DNA of 64,000 nucleotides from Actinopolymorpha sp. NPDC004070 (GCF_040610475.1 NZ_JBEXMJ010000011.1:213533-277532); one strand, 5' to 3'; positions 45,393-54,498 are shown, numbered from the stretch's first letter. The notes: generated from the sequence alone by a model not told the origin. Numbers and translations: made by a program.

Positions 45393-45410
45393 CTGAGTGC
45401 TCAAACTCAG
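45393..45410. promoter_or_regulatory. inverted repeat upstream of the aldo-keto reductase
   Basis: CTGAGT, six bases, then ACTCAG, 50 bases before the start of the aldo-keto reductase gene and in the centre of the intergenic gap. The form suits a dimeric regulator such as a MerR- or MarR-type protein. Confidence 0.45.
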
Positions 45411-45459
45411 CGAATTCTGCTGTTGGACTACTGGCTGCCCGCCTCGGAGGATGGAGAGC

Positions 45460-46422
45460 ATGGAATTCACTCACCTCGGTCGTACCGGCCTCAAGGTCAG
45501 CCGACTCTGCCTGGGCACGATGAACTTCGGTCCGCACACGACAGAGGCTGACTCGCACGCGATCATGGACGCCGCGCACGACAAGGGCGTCAACTTCTTC
45601 GACACCGCCAACGTCTACGGCGGCGCGGAGAACAAGGGCAGCACCGAGACGATCGTCGGCAACTGGTTCGCCCAGGGCGGTGGCCGCCGCGAGCGCACCG
45701 TGCTGGCCACCAAGGTCTACGGCGACATGGGCGACTGGCCGAACGAGGGCCGGCTGTCCGCGCTGAACCTCCGCCGCGCGCTCGACGCCAGCCTCAAGCG
45801 GCTGCAGACGGACTACATCGACCTGTACCAGTTCCACCACGTCGACCGGGAAACGCCGTGGGAGGAGATCTGGCAGGCCCTCGACGTGGCCGTCCAGCAG
45901 GGCAAGATCCTCTACGTCGGCAGCAGCAACTTCGCCGGCTGGCACATCGCACAGGCCCAGGAGGCCGCTGCGCGCCGCAACTTCGTCGGCCTGGTCAGCG
46001 AGCAGTCGAAGTACAACCTGCTCGCCCGCGCGGTCGAGCTCGAGGTGCTGCCGGCCGCCCAGCACTACGGCCTCGGCGTCATCCCGTGGTCGCCGCTGGC
46101 AGGTGGACTGCTCGGCGGTGTTCTCCGCAAGGAGAACGAGGGCAAGCGCCGCCAGCAGGCCGAGGCGATCCAGAAGCACCGGCCGCAGCTGGAGGCGTAC
46201 GAGAACCTCGCCGCCGAGCTCGGACACGAGCCCGGCGACGTGGCCCTGGCCTGGCTGCTCGCGCAGCCTGCCGTGACCGCGCCGATCATCGGGCCGCGCA
46301 CGATGGAGCAGCTCGACGCCGCCGAGCGCGCGCTGGACGTCCGGCTGGACGACAAGACGCTCGACCGGCTGAACGAGATCTTCCCCGGACACCGCACCGC
46401 GCCCGAGGACTACGCCTGGTAG
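45460..46422 (+). CDS. aldo-keto reductase
   Basis: A 320-residue (beta/alpha)8 NADPH-dependent reductase. The tetrad is visible: Asp in FFDTANVYGG, Tyr in the same motif, Lys in VLATKVYG and His in YQFHHVD. The NADPH-binding C-terminus includes PIIGPRTMEQL. Family substrates are sugars, ketosteroids and aldehydes. I chose ATG 45460 because GGAGG sits nine bases before it; the ATG at 45451 touches that site. Confidence 0.92.
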   Translation: MEFTHLGRTGLKVSRLCLGTMNFGPHTTEADSHAIMDAAHDKGVNFFDTANVYGGAENKGSTETIVGNWFAQGGGRRERTVLATKVYGDMGDWPNEGRLSALNLRRALDASLKRLQTDYIDLYQFHHVDRETPWEEIWQALDVAVQQGKILYVGSSNFAGWHIAQAQEAAARRNFVGLVSEQSKYNLLARAVELEVLPAAQHYGLGVIPWSPLAGGLLGGVLRKENEGKRRQQAEAIQKHRPQLEAYENLAAELGHEPGDVALAWLLAQPAVTAPIIGPRTMEQLDAAERALDVRLDDKTLDRLNEIFPGHRTAPEDYAW

Positions 46423-46551
46423 ACCCTCGCCCGGTAGGTAGCTCTACCTGGTAGGTCACGCAGCACCGAAGCCTCCCGGCCCCTGGCGTACGCGCGTCGA
46501 CTCGGGGTTCCTCCCCGGCCCATCTCGGGCCACATCTGGGTGAGGACACCG

Positions 46552-47250
46552 ATGACGGCGTACGCCTCGGGACGGGAGGCTTCGTTCGTGCCCGAGACCG
46601 AGACGTCCTCACCGGCCACGTCGGCCACCTCCGCGCCGGTCACCCCGATCGTCCCTGCTTCGGCGAGCGCGCCAAGCGCGTCGCCTGCGCCGAGCGCGCC
46701 GAGCCTGACGGGCGGGTGCGCTGTGGCCGCTCCGCTCCTGCTGCTGGCGTACGGCCTGCTCCGGCTGCTCGACGGCCTGGACGGTTCGCACGGACCGGGC
46801 CTGGCCTGGAACCTCGGCCACCTGGCGTTCCTGGCCTCCGTCGCGGCGTTCGGCGTCCTCCTGGTCGGTCTGCGGCGACTGGCGCCGACCGGAAGCCGGC
46901 GCGACCGGGTGGGTGCGACCGTCGCCACGGCGGTCGCCCTGGCCGGGGTCGCGGCCTTCTGCTGGGTGATCCTCGGCGATCTGCTGCCGGCTTGGAAGGA
47001 CGTCACACCGCAGCCGGAGCCGTTGTTCGTAGCCGGTCCGCTGAGTTTCGTGCTCGGTCTGCTCGTGCTGCTCGTCCAGCTCGCCGCCGTCGCGCCCCGG
47101 CGCCTGTCGGCGTGGAGTCCGCTGCTGGTGCTCGCGGGGTTCGCTGCGCTCGCGGTCGACCTGGACCTGCTGCCGCTCGGTGCGCTGCTCGTGCTGGCCG
47201 GTCTCGCCCCGGTCCGTCACGTGCACCGGCCTGCGATGATCGGGGAATGA
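46552..47250 (+). CDS. integral membrane protein of unknown function
   Basis: A 232-residue protein with a Ser/Ala/Pro-rich N-terminal tail (about 50 residues) and about six membrane helices. No family is recognised with certainty. The ATG at 46552 has GAGGA seven bases upstream; a GTG at 46540 is the alternative. Its stop overlaps the ATG of the XdhC gene by four bases, so the two are co-translated. Confidence 0.75.
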   Translation: MTAYASGREASFVPETETSSPATSATSAPVTPIVPASASAPSASPAPSAPSLTGGCAVAAPLLLLAYGLLRLLDGLDGSHGPGLAWNLGHLAFLASVAAFGVLLVGLRRLAPTGSRRDRVGATVATAVALAGVAAFCWVILGDLLPAWKDVTPQPEPLFVAGPLSFVLGLLVLLVQLAAVAPRRLSAWSPLLVLAGFAALAVDLDLLPLGALLVLAGLAPVRHVHRPAMIGE

Positions 47251-48437
47251 GCGGGACAGGCGGGCACGGGGACCTTCGAGAGCTGCTTCCGGTCGTGCTG
47301 AGCTGGCTGGACGCGGGCCGACGGTGCGCGGTGGCGACGGTCGTGGCCACGTTCGACAGTGCTCCCCGCGACGTCGGCGCCGCCATGGCGGTCACCTCGG
47401 ACGGCGCGGTGGTCGGCAGCGTGTCCGGCGGCTGCGTCGAGGCCGCGGTGTACGACCGGGCGCTGGCGGTGCTGGCCGACGGCCGGCCCGTCCTGGAGCG
47501 GTACGCCGTCAGCGACGAGGACGCCTTCGCGGCCGGCCTGACCTGCGGCGGAACCATCGAGGTTCTGGTCGAACCCGCCGACCCGGCGCTGCTCCGCAGG
47601 CTCGACGCGGCCGTTCGTACGCCGGAGCCGGTGGCGAGCGTGACGGTGGTCAGCGGTGCCGAGCCGGCCGGAACGCGGCTGCTGGTCTCCACGGGGAACA
47701 CGTACGGTTCGCTGCCCAATCCCGGCGAGCAGGCGGCGCAGGGGCTGGTTGCCGAGGTTCGCACGATGCTCGCCGAGGGCGAGTCCGGGATCCGGCACCT
47801 CCCTTCGGCGGAACCGCTCACCGTCCTCGTCCAGGCGTACCTCCCGCCGGCCCGGATGCTCGTGTTCGGCGCCACCGACTTCGCCGCCGCGGTGACCTCG
47901 GCCGGTGCGTTCCTCGGCTACCGCGTGACCGTCTGCGACGCCCGACCCGTCTTCGCCACCGCCGAACGCGTGCCCGACGCGGCCGAGGTCGTCGTCGACT
48001 GGCCGCACAGGTACCTGGCGCGGGAGGACGCCGCCGGCCGGCTGGACCGGCGCACCGTGGTCTGCGTACTCACCCACGACCCGAAGTTCGACGTGCCGTT
48101 GCTCGAGCTCGCGCTGCGCGGCCCGGCGGCCTACGTGGGCCTGCTCGGCAGCCGGCGGACGGCCGACGACCGCCTGACCCGGCTGCGCGAGCGCGGGCTC
48201 ACCGACGCCGAACTCCGCCGGCTGTCCGCGCCGATCGGGCTCGACCTCGGTGGCCGTACGCCGGCGGAGACGGCGATCTCGGTGGCGGCGGAGATCGTCG
48301 CCTGCCGCCGCGGCGGTTCCGGACGGCGGCTCACCCACACCGCCGGCCCGATCCACGACCGGCCGACCCACGACCGGCCGACCCAGGACCGGCCGACCCA
48401 GGACCGGCCGACCCAGGACCGGACGGCCTCGCTCTGA
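47247..48437 (+). CDS. xdhC: XdhC/CoxI-family molybdoenzyme maturation protein
   Basis: A 396-residue protein with the XdhC N-terminal domain (VSGGCVEAAVYDRAL near residue 60; LTCGGTIEVLV near 98) and the C-terminal Rossmann domain (MLVFGATDFAAAVTSAG). XdhC binds molybdenum cofactor and sulfurates or inserts it into xanthine dehydrogenase and CO dehydrogenase type enzymes. No xdhAB or cox genes are in the window, so its client lies elsewhere. The C-terminus ends in DRPTQ-type repeats from a 15-base tandem repeat, which is not part of the family. Confidence 0.87.
   Translation: MSGTGGHGDLRELLPVVLSWLDAGRRCAVATVVATFDSAPRDVGAAMAVTSDGAVVGSVSGGCVEAAVYDRALAVLADGRPVLERYAVSDEDAFAAGLTCGGTIEVLVEPADPALLRRLDAAVRTPEPVASVTVVSGAEPAGTRLLVSTGNTYGSLPNPGEQAAQGLVAEVRTMLAEGESGIRHLPSAEPLTVLVQAYLPPARMLVFGATDFAAAVTSAGAFLGYRVTVCDARPVFATAERVPDAAEVVVDWPHRYLAREDAAGRLDRRTVVCVLTHDPKFDVPLLELALRGPAAYVGLLGSRRTADDRLTRLRERGLTDAELRRLSAPIGLDLGGRTPAETAISVAAEIVACRRGGSGRRLTHTAGPIHDRPTHDRPTQDRPTQDRPTQDRTASL
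48357..48424. repeat. 15-bp tandem repeat at the 3' end of xdhC
   Basis: About four and a half copies of GACCGGCCGACCCAG (two early copies have CAC in place of CAG), encoding a DRPTQ/DRPTH tail. Copy number probably varies between strains because insertions keep the frame. Confidence 0.92.
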
Positions 48438-48470
48438 CCGCAGCGGCGGGGGGGTGTCTCTATGTCGTTG

Positions 48471-49146
48471 TCAAGCCGCGACGGTGTTCGGTGTGGGTTC
48501 TGGGGTGGCGGGGTGCTGGTAGGGCCGGCGGTCGCGGAGCATGGCGTAGAGGACGTCGACGCGGCGGCGGGCGAGGCAGATCAGGGCGGCGTTGTGGCGT
48601 TTGCCTTGGGCTCGTTTCCGGTCGTAGTAGGCGCGGCTGGTGGGGTCGGCGAGACTGGCGAATGCCGACAAGAAGAGGGCGCTCTTGAGGGCGTGGTTAC
48701 CGCGTTGGGAGCGGGTCTCGCCCTTGATCGAGGTTCCGGATCTGCGGGTGACGGGGGCCAGGCCGGCGTAGGCGGCCAGGTGTCCGGGGGAAGGGAAGGC
48801 GGAGCCGTCACCGACGATGGTCAAGATCTTCAGGGCGGTCCTGAACCCGACGCCGGGCATCGAGGTCAGGACCTTGGCAAGAGGGTGGGCCTCCAAGCGG
48901 GCCTCCAGGTCGGTAGGTCGGCGATTCGGCGCATCGCCAGCCCTGGCAGGTAGCCCACGTCGATGCTCAGCGAGCGGGCCACCGCGATGCAGTCTCGTCG
49001 TTGGGCAGAGGCCGGTCGTAGAGCCGGTTCCCGGCCGGGTCCAGCGCGCACGCGTGGTGCTCGCTCTTACCGACATCCACCCCGCAGTACACCCCGTAGC
49101 CTCGGCCGGGGCTCTTGTCGGATCGGGACAACACGTCCTCCCACAT
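48471..49146 (-). pseudogene. decayed IS110-family transposase
   Basis: Three pieces of one transposase survive on the minus strand. The N-terminal DEDD piece starts at ATG 49146 and includes VYCGVDVGKSEHHACALDPAG. A middle scrap in another frame reads VARSLSIDVGYLPGLAMRRIADL (about 49000-48915). The C-terminal piece carries the IS110/IS116 domain (LTSMPGVGFRTALKILT, then AAYAGLAPVTRRSGTS) down to 48471. About 150 residues of the usual 400 are missing and at least two frame changes occur. I saw no terminal inverted repeats, which IS110 elements lack. Confidence 0.85.
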
Positions 49147-49356
49147 CGAAACGGGCAGACCGACCAGCGGACACCGCGCAGGCAGCCACGTTACGAGCAG
49201 ACATGTGGATCAACCAGGTCTCTATCAGCGGTCTCGGCGTCCCCGTACCACGGTGACAACACCCCCCAGATCATGGTCGACAGGGGCGCTCAGTCATGCC
49301 GCGGCCGGTGGCCTGCAGCCCCTCTCCAGGGCTGCTCAAGAAGGTAACGGGAGGCG

Positions 49357-50388
49357 TCACCGGGCGCGGGTCAGGTGGTGGTAGCCCAGGGTCGCGATGC
49401 TGAGGGTGACGCCCCAGGCCAGGAAGAGCACCTCGGTTCCGGTGATCGCCCAGGACGACGCGAGCCCTGCCCAGGTGGTCTGGCCGTCGAGGAGCGCGGT
49501 GGCGATCATCGACACACCGATCACGCCGTACGACGTGACCGCCACGGAGATCACGCCGGCGGGAACCAGTGCGAGCAGACGGGGAACCCGGCGGCCCCCG
49601 AGCCGCGGCACCCAGCGCGGGAACTCCTGTCCCCACCGGGCGGCGAGTCCCAGGGTGAGCAGCCCACCGAGCGCTGGTACGCCGCAGAGTGCGAGGCCCA
49701 TCGGGACGGTGATGTCCTCGCGAATCTCCGCCAGCATCCGCGCCGGGATTCCGAACCGGACGCCGAGCAGCCACAGGGTGTGCGGCATCGTCCAGCCGAG
49801 CAGCGGCAGGACGAACCCGGCACGGGCCCAGGCGCGCAACCACCCGGGTGCCGGGCGAACCCCGGCCGGGCGCCGTACTCCCTGCGTCCGCGGGCCGGCT
49901 GCGACCGCGGCGGCGGCGACCAGCAGGCCCCCGCCGAGGAGCACCACGCGGTTGCCCAGGTCGCGCCAGTCGGTGGGGTGGCCGGCAGCGGCGGCGAACT
50001 CGAACACCAGGTGTCCCGGGAACGACAGTGCGACCAGGACGGCGGCGGACATCCACAACCCGGCGGCCACCACCCGTCCGGGCCGGATGACGCCGAGCGC
50101 CGTCACTGCGACCAGGGCAGCGCACAGGGCGACCGCGCCCCAGCCGGACCAGAACGGCAGGGACTCCAGCCGGTCCGCGCGGCATCCGATGGCCACCTGC
50201 TCGGCGGTGTGCTCCACGGTGCGGTCGCACGCGGTGTAACCCCACCGGCTGCCGGTGGCCCACAGGAGGCGGAGCATGGCGTAGGCGCCGGCGAACACGA
50301 ACGCCGCGAGCACCTGGGCCGGGCGACGTCCGGTCCTGGTCGTGCTCCGGGGCACCGCGCCGGCGGTCACGGGCGAGTTGTCGGTCAT
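49357..50388 (-). CDS. integral membrane protein of unknown function
   Basis: A 343-residue protein with about 8 hydrophobic segments and no recognised motif. Notable pieces include WGYTACDRTVEHTAE near residue 50 in an external loop and TMPHTLWLLGVRFGIP. The ATG at 50388 is preferred to the open frame up to 50442, although its ribosome site (CGAGG) is close. It stands alone, downstream of the CYTH-CHAD gene on the same strand, with 110 bases between. Confidence 0.75.
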   Translation of the reverse strand: MTDNSPVTAGAVPRSTTRTGRRPAQVLAAFVFAGAYAMLRLLWATGSRWGYTACDRTVEHTAEQVAIGCRADRLESLPFWSGWGAVALCAALVAVTALGVIRPGRVVAAGLWMSAAVLVALSFPGHLVFEFAAAAGHPTDWRDLGNRVVLLGGGLLVAAAAVAAGPRTQGVRRPAGVRPAPGWLRAWARAGFVLPLLGWTMPHTLWLLGVRFGIPARMLAEIREDITVPMGLALCGVPALGGLLTLGLAARWGQEFPRWVPRLGGRRVPRLLALVPAGVISVAVTSYGVIGVSMIATALLDGQTTWAGLASSWAITGTEVLFLAWGVTLSIATLGYHHLTRAR

Positions 50389-50498
50389 GCCTCGACGATG
50401 CTCGCCATCGGCCGTCGGGCGCGTGCACCCGCCGAGGGGCACGGCTCACCCGCGGGAGTGAGCCACGCGACTCGCGCCGCTCGCCACCCGCTCCCGGC

Positions 50499-52094
50499 TC
50501 AGCCGAGCCAGCGCCTCGTCTTCCTGCGCCGGATCGACCGCTCCACCGCGGGCAGGTCCTCGAGGACGCGTTCGGCGGCGGCCTGCTCACGGGCGTGCAA
50601 CAGCCCGTAGGTGAAGGCGTTCTCGTGGTCGAGGTGCGCGCGTACGCCGGCCTCGCGGAGCGTCTGCCGGGCGACGATGCTGTCCTGGTGGGCGCCGAGC
50701 ACCTTCTGCATCCGCTTGAGCTCCTTCACCAGTCGGCGGGCGTCCTTGCCGCCGACGGCGCTGAGCGCCTCCGCGGCGTACCGCGCCCGCTTCGCCGCCT
50801 TTCGCGCCTCGTGCAGCGCGGTCGACCGGTCCCGGACCACGCCGGGAAGGGGCGGGGTCACCGAGGGCGTGGCTTCGGGGTGGGCGGACAGGGCGGCGGC
50901 ACGGTCGAGCCGGCGGTCGACCCGGCGTAGCGCCTTGCGTGCGCGCTTCCGCAGCTCGGCCGCGCCGGCCTCCTGACCCGCAGTGGCGTCCACCAGAGCC
51001 TCCAGGGCGTCCAGCAGTGCGAAGTAGCGCGGGCTGTCCAGCGCGGTGGCGACGCGTTCGCGGGCCTGCGCCTCCTCGGTCGCGAAGTGGTCGCTGATCC
51101 GCCGGTCGACCGGGCCGATCACGAGCTCGGTGGGCTCGGCCTCGACGGCGGTGCGCAGGCGCTCGGCCTGCACCTGGCTGTCGCGGAGCAGCCCCAGCTC
51201 GCCGGCGAGCCAGCGCAGCTCCACGCCGAGGGGGTCGGTGCGTGCGCGGTCGAGGAACGGCCGGAACGTGCGCAGCGTGCTCCGCAGCCGCCGGCAGGCG
51301 ACGCGCATCTTGTGCACTGCCTCCGGATCGCCACGTCGTACGTCCGGATCGAGGGTGACGATGGCGTCCCGCTGGTCGGCGATGTACGTCGCGACGGCCG
51401 ACCACGCGCGCTCCTCGTCGCTGCCCGAGCCACTTCCTGACCGCGGGGCACCGTGCGCACTCGGCCGCCGGAGGTCGAGCGTGCGGGCCAGCTTGGACCC
51501 GAACGCGGCCGGCCGCGCACCCGCGTCCAGCAGAAGCCGCTCGGCGGCGTCGAGCAGGTCGGCCGAGCCCTCGACGAGCTCGACCTCCACCTCCCGCCAC
51601 TCGCGTGCGGTCACCTCGGCGCCGTAGGTGTGTGCCGTCACGTGGTCGTCGCTGACCTCGGCGAGGGCTTCGCCGGAGCCGGAACGCAGGACGCGTTCGA
51701 GCCGCCGGGTGCGGATCCCCGCCACCGGGCGCAGCGGGTGCCCCCGGGTCAATGCGCGGAGCTCCTCCGCGAACGCCCGCGGCGGCCTGGCAGCTTCGCC
51801 GCCCTCGCCCTCGTCGAGCGGGGCTCTCAGCTCGGTCCGCGCACCGTGATGCTCGGCGTCTCCCCCGGCACCGGCCGGTCGCTTGAGGTGCCAGCCGGCG
51901 TCGTGACCGCCGGTGCGGCGGCGAAGCGTCACCCGATGCCGGGACAGGTGCAGGTCGTCGGTGTCGTAGTAGGTCGCGTCCAGCTCGTGCTCGACGGGCT
52001 CGTCGACCGAGGCCGCTCCGGTGGCCGAGGACAGATCCGGCAGGATGAAGTCCGGCTCGACGTCGTACTTGCGTTCCACTTCCAGATGACGCAT
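50499..52094 (-). CDS. CYTH-CHAD domain protein
   Basis: A 531-residue protein. The N-terminal CYTH domain has the triphosphate-tunnel signature ExExK (Glu5, Glu7, Lys9 in EVERKYD) and conserved Arg/Lys/Glu positions through about residue 210. The C-terminal CHAD domain has the His-containing basic helices (VHKMRVACRRLRSTLR, LHEARKAAKRARYA). CYTH enzymes hydrolyse triphosphates; CHAD domains bind polyphosphate. The ATG at 52094 has AAGGGAG five bases before it. Confidence 0.92.
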   Translation of the reverse strand: MRHLEVERKYDVEPDFILPDLSSATGAASVDEPVEHELDATYYDTDDLHLSRHRVTLRRRTGGHDAGWHLKRPAGAGGDAEHHGARTELRAPLDEGEGGEAARPPRAFAEELRALTRGHPLRPVAGIRTRRLERVLRSGSGEALAEVSDDHVTAHTYGAEVTAREWREVEVELVEGSADLLDAAERLLLDAGARPAAFGSKLARTLDLRRPSAHGAPRSGSGSGSDEERAWSAVATYIADQRDAIVTLDPDVRRGDPEAVHKMRVACRRLRSTLRTFRPFLDRARTDPLGVELRWLAGELGLLRDSQVQAERLRTAVEAEPTELVIGPVDRRISDHFATEEAQARERVATALDSPRYFALLDALEALVDATAGQEAGAAELRKRARKALRRVDRRLDRAAALSAHPEATPSVTPPLPGVVRDRSTALHEARKAAKRARYAAEALSAVGGKDARRLVKELKRMQKVLGAHQDSIVARQTLREAGVRAHLDHENAFTYGLLHAREQAAAERVLEDLPAVERSIRRRKTRRWLG

Positions 52095-52208
52095 CCAACT
52101 CCCTTCGGCGTGCCTCTTGCCTACCGGATGGGAGCCGTTGCCGCCACTTCGCCCGCCCGAGGACCGGGGGCGGGCGCCCGGGCAGGGCAGGACCTCAGGC
52201 AAACCGGG

Positions 52209-52634
52209 TCAGAACGAACCCAGGTCGGAGGACAGCCAGCGCTCCGGCCGCATCGCGACCACGAGCTGCTCTCCGTGCTCGGCCTTCGCCAGCTCGAGGT
52301 AGCCCTTCACCACCTCGGGTGGGAGGTATCGCCGGGCCATCTCCTCCAGCTGCTCGTCGGTCATCGGACTGGTCCGGGTGACGGGGCCCTCCACCGAGAC
52401 GTAGCGCACCGAAGGCTGGACCCGCTCGACCATCAGCGAGAACCGGCCGGCGGCCTCGATCAACCGCGCCTTGCGGGAGTTGACTCCGGTCAGCACCCAG
52501 GCCTCGCCGCCCGGCTCGTACTGATACCAGATCGGGACCACCAGGGGCCCGCGACCGTCTTCGGCGTCCACCGCCAGCGCGGCGACGTGCGGCTTGGCAA
52601 GGAACTCTTGACGTTCGTTCACAGACAGTGCCAT
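52209..52634 (-). CDS. pyridoxamine 5'-phosphate oxidase-fold protein (flavin/F420-binding)
   Basis: A 141-residue split-barrel protein of the PPOX class. Conserved segments are FLAKPHVAALAVDAEDGRG, PIWYQYEPGGEAWV and SRKARLIEAAGRFSLMV. In actinomycetes such proteins bind FMN, F420 or heme and reduce small molecules. The ATG at 52634 is preferred; the frame stays open to 52685. Confidence 0.85.
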   Translation of the reverse strand: MALSVNERQEFLAKPHVAALAVDAEDGRGPLVVPIWYQYEPGGEAWVLTGVNSRKARLIEAAGRFSLMVERVQPSVRYVSVEGPVTRTSPMTDEQLEEMARRYLPPEVVKGYLELAKAEHGEQLVVAMRPERWLSSDLGSF

Positions 52635-52914
52635 GCCGCAGACCCTACGAGAGACCGCCGACAACCCCGGTGGACCGCTCGTCATCGCCGGGCGTGCGTG
52701 TGCGGCTGCTGCGGACCCAGTTCGTCGAGCAGGGTGAACAGGTGGTCGATGCGCTGGTTGAGTACACCCGCTGCGCGGCGCGGATCATCGCCACCCGGCA
52801 GAGCACGTCGGCGAGGAAGCGCCGCTGGTTGCCGGCGGCCCGTTCACACGGCAGCAGGGCGTTGAACTCGTAGCTTCCGAGACGTCGAGAGAGTGCGAAC
52901 GAAGGGATCAACTC

Positions 52915-53103
52915 GTGCGAACCGGACGGATCCGGCTGGCAGTCATCGTCGGGAGCACCCGGCCGTTCCGTCGCGCCCACTCGGTGGCGGAGTGGGTGTG
53001 CGCGGTCGCGAGCGACCCGGACCCGGGCTACGACCTCGTCCCGGTCGACCTGGCCGACCTCGATCTTCCGATGTTGGCCGAGCCCACCGCGACGATCAGG
53101 TGA
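52915..53103 (+). pseudogene. NADPH-dependent FMN reductase, N-terminal fragment
   Basis: The first 62 codons match the N-terminus of flavodoxin-like FMN reductases: LAVIVGSTRPFRRAHSVAEW, followed by YDLVPVDLADLDLPML. A stop then interrupts it where an intact protein would continue for about 120 residues. The remainder is replaced by a fragment of an unrelated gene, so it is a truncated remnant. Confidence 0.7.
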
Positions 53104-53189
53104 TCCAGCGCCGAATGGCGCGACGAGGGCGCAGGTGCGCAGGCAGGCGGTCGACGACGACGGCGAGGCGAGTGCGGACTTCTCCGAGA

Positions 53190-53284
53190 TGGCGATGTAC
53201 GTCCTCGTCGAACGGGACGGCCGACGGTGGCTCGCCGGTGGGCAGAACACGCCGATCGGGCAGGCACCGCCCTTGCCCTCCTGA
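53190..53284 (+). pseudogene. SnoaL/SgcJ-like C-terminal fragment
   Basis: The last 30 or so codons before the stop at 53284 read EMAMYVLVERDGRRWLAGGQ followed by NTPIG, typical of the end of NTF2-fold SgcJ/EcaC-type proteins. The N-terminal 90 residues are missing. A deletion joined it to the FMN reductase fragment. Confidence 0.6.
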
Positions 53285-53299
53285 CGAATCCGACGCAGG

Positions 53300-54214
53300 G
53301 TGTCCGACGTGGATGCGGTGACGAGCAGGGCGCGGCGACTCGTCCAGGACCTCAACGCGCGGACCGGGCTGGACCTCCGGCTCGTCGGGCCCGCCGGGCA
53401 CGGCGAGGTCAGTGAGGCCGTTTTCGTACGCCGGCCGGACGGGCGGGACGGCGTACTCTCCCGCTCGACCGCGCCCGTCGGCTTCCTACGTCACATCGGC
53501 GACGTGCTCGAGTTCGCCCGCGAGCGCGGCGCACCGGTGCCCCGGCACGAACTCGTCACCGAGGTGTCCGAGGGCGCCGTCATCCTCCAGGAGCGCCTGC
53601 CAGGCGCACCGCCCGGCCACGTCACGGCAGACGTGGTCGACGCGATCGTCGCGGCGAACGAACGCCTGGCGGGGGTTCTCGCCAGCCGGTCCGAGGTCCA
53701 CGTTCCCGAGCTACATCTGCGGGAGAGCGGCGACGGCTGGTGCCTGCACGAGACGCTCGACCGGTACGACGACCGGAGCCGCCGCCTGGTGGGGTGGATC
53801 CGGGAGGTCGGCGGAGCATCGCCGACGCACCTGTCCGGTGACGACCTGGTGCACCTGGATCTCGTACCCGGCAACGTCCTCCTCGATCCGGCGGGCACCC
53901 GTGGCAGCGTCGGACCGGTCAGCGGCATCGTCGACTGGGCCGGTCTCGGGCGTGGTGACCGGCGTTTCGCCCTGCTGAAGCTGAGGTTCTACTGCGCATT
54001 CCTGCTGGCCACCAGGCCGACCGGCGGCCCGTCGGTCGAGCCGGAGGCCATCGTCCGCCTGGACGAGATCCTCGACCGGCAGCTGGACCCGGCGATGCTG
54101 CGCGCGTACTGGGCACACACGAGCCTGAGCCTGGTCGACTGGGCCCTCCGCCACGGGCCTCGCGAGCATGCCGAGCACTACCTCGACATCGCCCTGTCCC
54201 GGATCAGCTCCTGA
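53300..54214 (+). CDS. aminoglycoside phosphotransferase-family protein
   Basis: A 304-residue APH/choline-kinase-fold protein. The Brenner motif is present as VHLDLVPGN (His-x-Asp-x4-Asn) near residue 185 and the metal-binding motif as GIVDWAGLG near 212. The N-lobe is degenerate. The substrate may be an antibiotic, sugar or amino alcohol; resistance cannot be inferred. GTG starts at 53300 and 53309 are both possible. Confidence 0.82.
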   Translation: MSDVDAVTSRARRLVQDLNARTGLDLRLVGPAGHGEVSEAVFVRRPDGRDGVLSRSTAPVGFLRHIGDVLEFARERGAPVPRHELVTEVSEGAVILQERLPGAPPGHVTADVVDAIVAANERLAGVLASRSEVHVPELHLRESGDGWCLHETLDRYDDRSRRLVGWIREVGGASPTHLSGDDLVHLDLVPGNVLLDPAGTRGSVGPVSGIVDWAGLGRGDRRFALLKLRFYCAFLLATRPTGGPSVEPEAIVRLDEILDRQLDPAMLRAYWAHTSLSLVDWALRHGPREHAEHYLDIALSRISS

Positions 54215-54222
54215 GCGCCGAG

Positions 54223-54495
54223 TCAGGTGGGTCCGCGGACCCGGGCGAGTAGGCGTTCGGCCAGCGCTCGTGGATCCTGGTCTTCGGTGGGGAACACCGT
54301 CGGAATCAGCGAACGCCCCCCTGCGCGGCGTCGGCCAGGGCGTCGACCAGTTCCTGCGTCCAGCCCCGTGACCGCAGGCGCCTCACCCGCAGCCCGTCCG
54401 CGCAGTCCGGCCGCCTCGAGGAGGTACGGAAGCAAGGTCGTCTTGCCCACGCCGGGCGCGCCGGTCAGCAGGTGAAGCGGCGCGAGGTTCGGCAT
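54223..54495 (-). pseudogene. P-loop kinase/AAA-type nucleotide-binding protein, degenerate
   Basis: The start (LHLLTGAPGVGKTTLLPYLL) is a clear Walker A region, but the following residues are out of register. A good reading of the middle (GWTQELVDALADAAQGG) occurs in another frame, and the end (VFPTEDQDPRALAERLLARV) returns to the first. An intact relative has roughly 180 residues; only 90 codons remain. It starts three bases after the sulfatase stop. Confidence 0.65.
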
Positions 54496-54498
54496 CGG

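Larger units (their letters stand above)
52635..53299. other. gene-remnant zone without intact genes
   Basis: This 665-base stretch contains two recognisable gene scraps (listed separately) and, at about 52680-52870, minus-strand readings such as LFTLLDELGPQQPHT and GNQRRFLADVLCRVAMI in different frames, which may be a third broken gene. No complete gene is supported. Confidence 0.6.

Noticed and set aside
48357..48424. Tandem repeat as a possible array or origin iteron
   Set aside because: In-frame coding repeats at the end of xdhC with no AT-rich region or replication gene nearby.
52645..53355. A 236-codon minus-strand frame over the remnant zone
   Set aside because: Readable peptide scraps occur in two different frames, and the + strand carries clear remnants of two known families in the same interval.
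53300..54214. Antibiotic resistance by aminoglycoside phosphorylation
   Set aside because: Only the general kinase fold is supported; most such proteins act on other substrates.
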